11,373 bases of DNA, taken from NCBI GenBank assembly GCA_013329575.1, contig DUJX01000126.1, forward strand, positions 1 to 11,373, in the 5' to 3' direction. The stretch is from Halobacteria archaeon. GTDB taxonomy: Archaea > Halobacteriota > Methanoliparia > Methanoliparales > Methanoliparaceae. Shown here one piece after another: positions 7,390 to 11,373 of the stretch. The translations under genes were made by a program, and so were the position numbers. The stretch's first letter is position 1. Every line of letters starts with the position of its first letter. Below the pieces are notes generated by a model. It was given only the letters and a program-made list of their open reading frames with translations, did not search any database and was not told the origin of the DNA.

Positions 7390-8823
7390 TTACACTCCTA
7401 AGACTGATTTAACCGCTTTAAGCTTTCTTTCGGTCTCTAAGAACTCGTTTTCTGGAATAGAATCGGCAACTATCCCGGCTCCTGCCCGTATCTTTATCCT
7501 AAATGTGTCATTTAACCTTTTAGCTATCGCAGACCGTATAACGATAGCAAAATCTGCGCTCCCATCCATTGAGAAGTATCCGATACCGCCGCCGTATGAG
7601 TCTCGTCTGGACTTTTCCAGTTCGTCAATTATCTCGATAGCCCTAATTTTTGGTGCTCCAGATAGTGTACCTGCCGGAAAGGCTGATTCTATCGCTTTAA
7701 ACTCGGAAACATCATCCCTCAGCTCTCCAGAGACGACACTCTCCAGATGTTGGACGTGGGAGTATTGCAGAACGTTTAAGTACCCTTCTATCTTGATGCT
7801 TCCGCTCTTGGAAACCCGTCTAATATCATTTCTTGCCAAATCTAAAAGCATGTTATGTTCAGATAGTTCTTTCTCATCTTCCATCATATTTTTCGCTAAA
7901 ATCTGGTCTTCTTTCTCATTTTTACCTCTATCGGTAGTCCCGGCTATCGGGTTTATGGTCAGCCTTCTGTTGAAGATAGATGCCATCGTCTCGGGACTTG
8001 CACCGAATAAAATGTCTCCATAATCAAAATAAAACATATATGGGCTTGGATTTATCTGTCTAAGACTTAGATATAGATTATATGGATCAAAATAACCGGT
8101 TATGTCTTCTTCTCTCGAGACCACAACCTGGATCACGTCACCGTCTTCTACATATTCTTTAGATCTTGCTACCATATTTAGATAATCATCTTTATCTGCG
8201 TCCGTCTCTACATTCAAAATACGATTATTAGCACCCGAACATTCGGTATAGTCTCTAAAATGAACTATTTCTTCATCTAACCGTTGAATAATGGTAGAAT
8301 AAGATAATTGTTCATCCTGTCCGCCATTTATAGACGACAAAAACAGTTTCTTGTTCCTGTTGTCATATACGAAGACATTATCATAAAATCCAAACGTTGC
8401 ATATCTTCCATCTATCCTATCCATTCCATCAACGTTGCGATTTAATAAGGACGGAAATACAGAATCATATTTGAATACGCCCAATAAACCCCCTAAAAAA
8501 GCCTTCTCTCCAAACGGATTCTTGATATCAGATACAAAATCTTTGTATAATTTGCATGATAAGTCTAACGCACTAAACGGGTTTTTCTCTTTTATCTCGC
8601 CAGAATCCAAGTTTATTCCTTTAATATCTCTAAATACTTCAATCTTCGTACCATTATTACTTACATTTATTATAGCAGAAGGATTACACCCTAAAAAAGT
8701 AAATCTTGCCTTTCTATCCGTCTTACCCAGAGATTCCAATATAAATGGATATTTAGTCTTCTTTATACTGGAAAATAATCGTAATGGATCGATATACTCT
8801 ATCTCTTTAATTTTAACATTCAT
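7390..8823 (-). CDS. trpE: Anthranilate synthase chorismate-binding subunit (component I)
   Basis: TrpE converts chorismate and ammonia to anthranilate and pyruvate, using TrpG as ammonia source. The 477-aa length is normal. Visible motifs in order: ILES (28-31), part of the tryptophan feedback site in known TrpE enzymes; ILFGASPETM (271-280); PIAGT (292-296); EHNMLLDLARND (322-333); QHLESVVSG (359-367); FPAGTLSGAPK (382-392); YGGGIGY (410-416); and IRAGAGIVADS (445-455). The retained LES motif suggests allosteric inhibition by tryptophan, which is inferred. The start overlaps the end of trpF by 11 bases and is preceded by GGGCGAT in trpF. The context of a complete trp operon favours TrpE over the related PabB. 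Confidence 0.96.
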   Translation of the reverse strand: MNVKIKEIEYIDPLRLFSSIKKTKYPFILESLGKTDRKARFTFLGCNPSAIINVSNNGTKIEVFRDIKGINLDSGEIKEKNPFSALDLSCKLYKDFVSDIKNPFGEKAFLGGLLGVFKYDSVFPSLLNRNVDGMDRIDGRYATFGFYDNVFVYDNRNKKLFLSSINGGQDEQLSYSTIIQRLDEEIVHFRDYTECSGANNRILNVETDADKDDYLNMVARSKEYVEDGDVIQVVVSREEDITGYFDPYNLYLSLRQINPSPYMFYFDYGDILFGASPETMASIFNRRLTINPIAGTTDRGKNEKEDQILAKNMMEDEKELSEHNMLLDLARNDIRRVSKSGSIKIEGYLNVLQYSHVQHLESVVSGELRDDVSEFKAIESAFPAGTLSGAPKIRAIEIIDELEKSRRDSYGGGIGYFSMDGSADFAIVIRSAIAKRLNDTFRIKIRAGAGIVADSIPENEFLETERKLKAVKSVLGV

Positions 8824-9463
8824 AAAAATCGCCCATCCTATCCAAAAGATATTTTATCTTTTTTTCATCCTTGATCCCATCAGTCTCTACTCCAGAAGAG
8901 ACATCAATCCCGAAAGGATCTAATTTAATAAACTCATCCACATTACTATGATTTATTCCGCCTGCAATGACTACAGGCTTTATCGCATTATTTAAAACGA
9001 GTTTGCTGACTCTTAAATCATGTGTTATGCCAGTGCCACCCCCACCGCTCGTATCAAGCAAAAACCCGTCCGCATCGTAAAGAGGCATCCGGCTTAATAT
9101 CTTGTTAGCCTCATCAAAAGGATTCTTTATCGTCTTTTCTATCTCAAATACCTTAAAGATAAACCCAGAATATTCCTTCTTAATCTTATCAACCAGATCA
9201 TACGAGATATCACTATGCAACTGTATTCCATCCGTCCCGAGACCGATTATTCTTTTTAAATCATCATAAGATTTATCCGACGTCACAGCCACGGACGGAA
9301 TATTAGACTCCTCAATCAATTCTCTCGCCGTATCAAAAGATATTCTTCGTTTTGAGATAGTATTTCCAACAATCATACCAAAAGCAGTAACATAATTTCT
9401 GAATTTCAAAACAATCTTCAATTCTGCTCTTGTTTTAATTCCACAAATCTTGATGAATACGAT
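8813..9463 (-). CDS. trpF: Phosphoribosylanthranilate isomerase, probable ATC start
   Basis: TrpF carries out the Amadori rearrangement of phosphoribosylanthranilate to CdRP. Starting at ATC 9463, the 216-aa protein opens IVFIKICGIK, which matches the canonical MVxVKICGIT and puts the general-base cysteine at residue 7, the same number as in Thermotoga TrpF. The general acid is Asp137 (FLLDTSGGGGTG). QLHS (81-84), VVIAGGI and the phosphate-site DVSSGVE are also present. No ATG, GTG or TTG lies between the in-frame TGA (9484-9482) and the cysteine. The first usual codon is TTG at 9421, and using it would remove strand beta1 and Cys7. An ideal GGAGGAGAT (9475-9467) ends four bases before the ATC. 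The gene therefore overlaps the end of trpD by 46 bp. Function is certain; the initiator is inferred. Confidence 0.88.
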   Translation of the reverse strand: MVFIKICGIKTRAELKIVLKFRNYVTAFGMIVGNTISKRRISFDTARELIEESNIPSVAVTSDKSYDDLKRIIGLGTDGIQLHSDISYDLVDKIKKEYSGFIFKVFEIEKTIKNPFDEANKILSRMPLYDADGFLLDTSGGGGTGITHDLRVSKLVLNNAIKPVVIAGGINHSNVDEFIKLDPFGIDVSSGVETDGIKDEKKIKYLLDRMGDFYEC

Positions 9464-10428
9464 CTTATCTCCTCCAATCTTTCAGCAATCTTTCCCTCGT
9501 CGAGGCTGTTTTCTACCATCTCCTTTGCATCTATGAAACTTTTTGCCTTTTTAGCAGCATATAATGCAAAAGAAGAGTTTAGAACTATAAAATCCCGTAC
9601 AGGACCTTTTTTACCATAAAATACGTCTAATATCTTCTTTGAACTGGTTTTTTTATCTAATATAAGCAAATCCTTTAGATCACATTTCTTAAAACCTACT
9701 TCTTCTGGTTCTACGTAATAAGACTCTATATTTTTAGTATTTACCTCATATACAAGCGTTGGTCCATGTAACGCAACCTCATCGAGACCGCTACCATGTA
9801 CAACCAATGCTCTTTTGATACCAACCAAAGATAACGCTTCTGCAACAATCTTGCATAATTTTGGGCTATATACTCCGATTAATTGGTATTCAGGTATCGT
9901 TGGATTTATAAGCGGACCTAAGACGTTAAACACCGTCTCTACACCCAAACTTCGTCGGATTGGCATTATTTTTGCCATAATCGGATGAAATGCCGGTGCT
10001 AATAAAAAGACAAAATTAATTCTTTCAAGCATCTCTTTAGCTTTTAACGAGTTTGATGAACAAGGAATACCTAATTCTTCAATAACATCTGCACTACCAC
10101 AATTTGATGTAATAGAACGGTTTCCATGCTTTGCTACTGGAATAAAGAGTGATGAAATGATTGCAGATGCCGTACTGGCATTTATTGTACCTACTCCATC
10201 GCCGCCTGTGCCGCATGTATCCATCTTCTCTTTATCTACATCGATTTTGATCGATTTGTCCCTTATTGCAGAAATAAACCCGGCAAGTTCTATTGATGTG
10301 ATGCCCTTAGTCTGTAACGCCGTTAGATAAGCAGAGATTCTAATCTCGTCATCTTGTTCCATCCTATTAATCAATTCATAAGATTCATCAAAACTTAAAT
10401 CCGTCTTCATAATTAATTTTTTAAGCAT
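9418..10428 (-). CDS. trpD: Anthranilate phosphoribosyltransferase
   Basis: TrpD transfers phosphoribose from PRPP to anthranilate. The 336-aa protein has the family's glycine-rich PRPP loop CGTGGDG (72-78), NASTASA (83-89), KHGNRSITSNCGSAD (100-114) and GPLINP with the following QLIGVYSP. The N-terminal helical domain starts MLKKLIMKTDLSFDESYELI, as in other TrpD proteins, which supports the start at 10428. The ribosome binding site is poor (GGTATG close to the ATG), so translation may depend on ribosomes finishing trpC, which stops 18 bp upstream. Its 3' end carries the ribosome binding site and first 14 codons of trpF in another frame. Confidence 0.96.
   Translation of the reverse strand: MLKKLIMKTDLSFDESYELINRMEQDDEIRISAYLTALQTKGITSIELAGFISAIRDKSIKIDVDKEKMDTCGTGGDGVGTINASTASAIISSLFIPVAKHGNRSITSNCGSADVIEELGIPCSSNSLKAKEMLERINFVFLLAPAFHPIMAKIMPIRRSLGVETVFNVLGPLINPTIPEYQLIGVYSPKLCKIVAEALSLVGIKRALVVHGSGLDEVALHGPTLVYEVNTKNIESYYVEPEEVGFKKCDLKDLLILDKKTSSKKILDVFYGKKGPVRDFIVLNSSFALYAAKKAKSFIDAKEMVENSLDEGKIAERLEEIRSYSSRFVELKQEQN
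9467..9475 (-). promoter_or_regulatory. Strong Shine-Dalgarno deciding the trpF start
   Basis: GGAGGAGAT lies inside the 3' end of trpD and matches the archaeal consensus GGAGGTGAT at eight of nine positions. Seven bases separate GGAGG from the ATC codon at 9463, which is standard spacing. The distance to the TTG at 9421 is far too long for it to serve that codon. Confidence 0.65.
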
Positions 10429-10446
10429 AACATACCACAGATAAGA

Positions 10447-11259
10447 TTATTCGATGACGCAAGTCTTATTTAATCCATCAAACACAAAAGATTTGACGAA
10501 ATGTTCTGTATCATCTGATTCCATGAACGCTGTTCCTATAAGAGCTGCATCAGCAATTTTAAGGACTTTTCTTAAATATTCAACGTTTTTTATTCCGCTC
10601 TCGCTTACTACAAGATAATCTTTGGACTTTTTGGATACAAATTCATTCTTCAAGTAATTTGCAAGATTTTCGCTTAAAGATACGTCTCCATCATCCGTTT
10701 CCATCCTTAAAATATCCCTATTGTTAATTCCAACCATCCTTGTCTTTGTATCTCTTAAGAAAAGCACATCATCGGTGCTATGAATCTCAACAAGCGGTTC
10801 CAATCCATTATCAAACGAATAATCTACGAACTCTCCTGTTTTATCTTTTAAAAGTCTTGCTATTAGAAGGATGGCAGACGCACCGTAATCTGCGGTCAAT
10901 TCTATCTCTTTTTTATCCGTGATGAAATCCTTTCGTAATACCGGAAGGTTGGATGATTTACAGATCTTTTTGAATAAGCGTATATCCCCTCCGAAAATAT
11001 TTTTCTCGGTTATGTAGGATATTCCTACTGCTCCAGCTCTTTCATATTCCTTTAAAATGTCTATAGGGTCTCTGTTTCGAAGTAAATCTCCTTTTATAGG
11101 TGATCTAATTTTTATCTCAGCTAATATTGGATTTTTGAATTTTGATGCTGTTTTTATATACTCAAACATATTTTTAGGGTTTATTCCCATAATATATGAA
11201 TAAGCATTATTTTGGTATATATACTTTTCTATTAATTTTTGATGTATGTTTAGATGCAA
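10447..11259 (-). CDS. trpC: Indole-3-glycerol phosphate synthase
   Basis: TrpC closes the indole ring, converting CdRP to indole-3-glycerol phosphate with loss of CO2 and water. The 270-aa (beta/alpha)8 protein retains the catalytic set known from Sulfolobus TrpC: Glu48 and Lys50 in ILAEIKIRSP, Lys110 in LRKDF, Glu158 in PLVEIH, Asn180 in GINNRD, and Glu220 in VVSESGI. It is not fused to TrpF. The start at 11259 keeps the N-terminal extension that helps bind substrate, but no ribosome binding site precedes it. An ATG at 11190 is also possible, since GTATATATA lies about 29 bp before it and would give a leaderless mRNA with a shorter N-terminus. It is the first gene of the operon. Confidence 0.94.
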   Translation of the reverse strand: MHLNIHQKLIEKYIYQNNAYSYIMGINPKNMFEYIKTASKFKNPILAEIKIRSPIKGDLLRNRDPIDILKEYERAGAVGISYITEKNIFGGDIRLFKKICKSSNLPVLRKDFITDKKEIELTADYGASAILLIARLLKDKTGEFVDYSFDNGLEPLVEIHSTDDVLFLRDTKTRMVGINNRDILRMETDDGDVSLSENLANYLKNEFVSKKSKDYLVVSESGIKNVEYLRKVLKIADAALIGTAFMESDDTEHFVKSFVFDGLNKTCVIE

Positions 11260-11298
11260 TTTAATCTTTGACGGATATCAATTAATAGAATAAACGGG
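11260..11298 (-). promoter_or_regulatory. Candidate trp operon promoter/leader
   Basis: Between the inverted repeat and the trpC ATG, the minus strand has a TATA-like TTTATTCTATTAATTG at about 11293-11278, centred roughly 26 bp before the ATG. That would give a leaderless or near-leaderless transcript. No TGTACA (the TRP box known from Methanothermobacter) and no Trp-codon-rich leader peptide is present. Confidence 0.35.
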
Positions 11299-11373
11299 AT
11301 TTATTATCTAATAAATGATAAAATCACACTCCTATGACCGTTTCTCATTTTTATCATTTATTAGATAATAAAT
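11299..11373. repeat. Perfect 25-bp inverted repeat with 25-nt spacer, at window edge
   Basis: Positions 11299-11323 are the exact reverse complement of 11349-11373, separated by 25 nt (11324-11348). Each arm contains an 18-bp quasi-palindrome: the left copy ATTTATTATCTAATAAAT (11299-11316) has 8-bp half-sites ATTTATTA and TAATAAAT around a 2-bp centre, and the right copy is at 11356-11373. The unit could be a pair of operator sites upstream of trpC, a stable hairpin in RNA, the end of an unseen element, or a contig-end assembly artefact. The right arm stops exactly at the window end, so it may extend further. Confidence 0.85.

Noticed and set aside
7505..8023. Plus-strand 172-codon reading frame inside trpE
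   Set aside because: It mirrors the conserved chorismate-binding region of trpE; the Ser/Leu-rich composition is what antisense of a coding region gives.
11299..11373. CRISPR-like repeat-spacer-repeat of 25-25-25 nt
   Set aside because: The two repeats are inverted, not direct, only two copies are seen, and no cas gene is present.
11260..11373. Classical trp attenuator or TRP-box regulation
   Set aside because: No Trp codons in the leader frame, no T run directly after a GC-rich hairpin, and no TGTACA motif.

Overview
The window looks like chromosomal DNA from a low-GC archaeon, most likely a euryarchaeote. The evidence is a thiolase next to a DUF35 zinc-ribbon protein, a DUF169 protein, TATA-like boxes close to start codons, oligo-T stretches after genes, and Shine-Dalgarno motifs resembling GGAGGTGAT. 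AGA/AGG and ATA codons are frequent. The lineage cannot be fixed by eye. The sequence begins inside a gene and ends exactly at the outer edge of a perfect inverted repeat, so it may be a contig with an assembly break at the right end.

Layout from left to right. Positions 1-546 (minus) hold the 5' part of a tandem CBS-domain protein that runs off the left edge. A 229-bp divergent intergenic region follows. Next is a two-gene plus-strand operon (776-1750): a small carboxymuconolactone-decarboxylase-fold protein without cysteines, then a DUF169 protein. Its end faces the end of a PEBP/YbhB-like gene (1816-2283, minus). Then come a thiolase-fold protein and its DUF35 partner (3883 down to 2431, minus), and an OB-fold plus NYN ribonuclease-like protein with a GTG start (4736-3951, minus).

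The right-hand 6.4 kb is a complete tryptophan operon on the minus strand, transcribed trpC-trpD-trpF-trpE-trpG-trpB-trpA (11259 down to 4820). Genes overlap or are separated by at most about 25 bp. Together they encode every step from chorismate to tryptophan: TrpE/TrpG make anthranilate, TrpD adds phosphoribose, TrpF isomerises, TrpC closes the indole ring, and TrpA/TrpB make tryptophan.

The most unusual observation is that two genes, trpF and the DUF35 gene, have conserved N-termini that can only be included if translation begins at a non-canonical codon. In both, an ATC codon sits at the same place after a Shine-Dalgarno-like stretch: GGA-GGA-GAT-AAG-ATC for trpF and GGT-CGT-GAT-AAT-ATC for DUF35. 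With ATC as the start, TrpF has its catalytic cysteine at residue 7, as in characterised TrpF enzymes, and DUF35 recovers the first CxxC of its zinc ribbon. Other points of interest are a thiolase lacking the nucleophilic cysteine, the OB-NYN fusion, and a perfect 25-bp inverted repeat with quasi-palindromic arms upstream of trpC.
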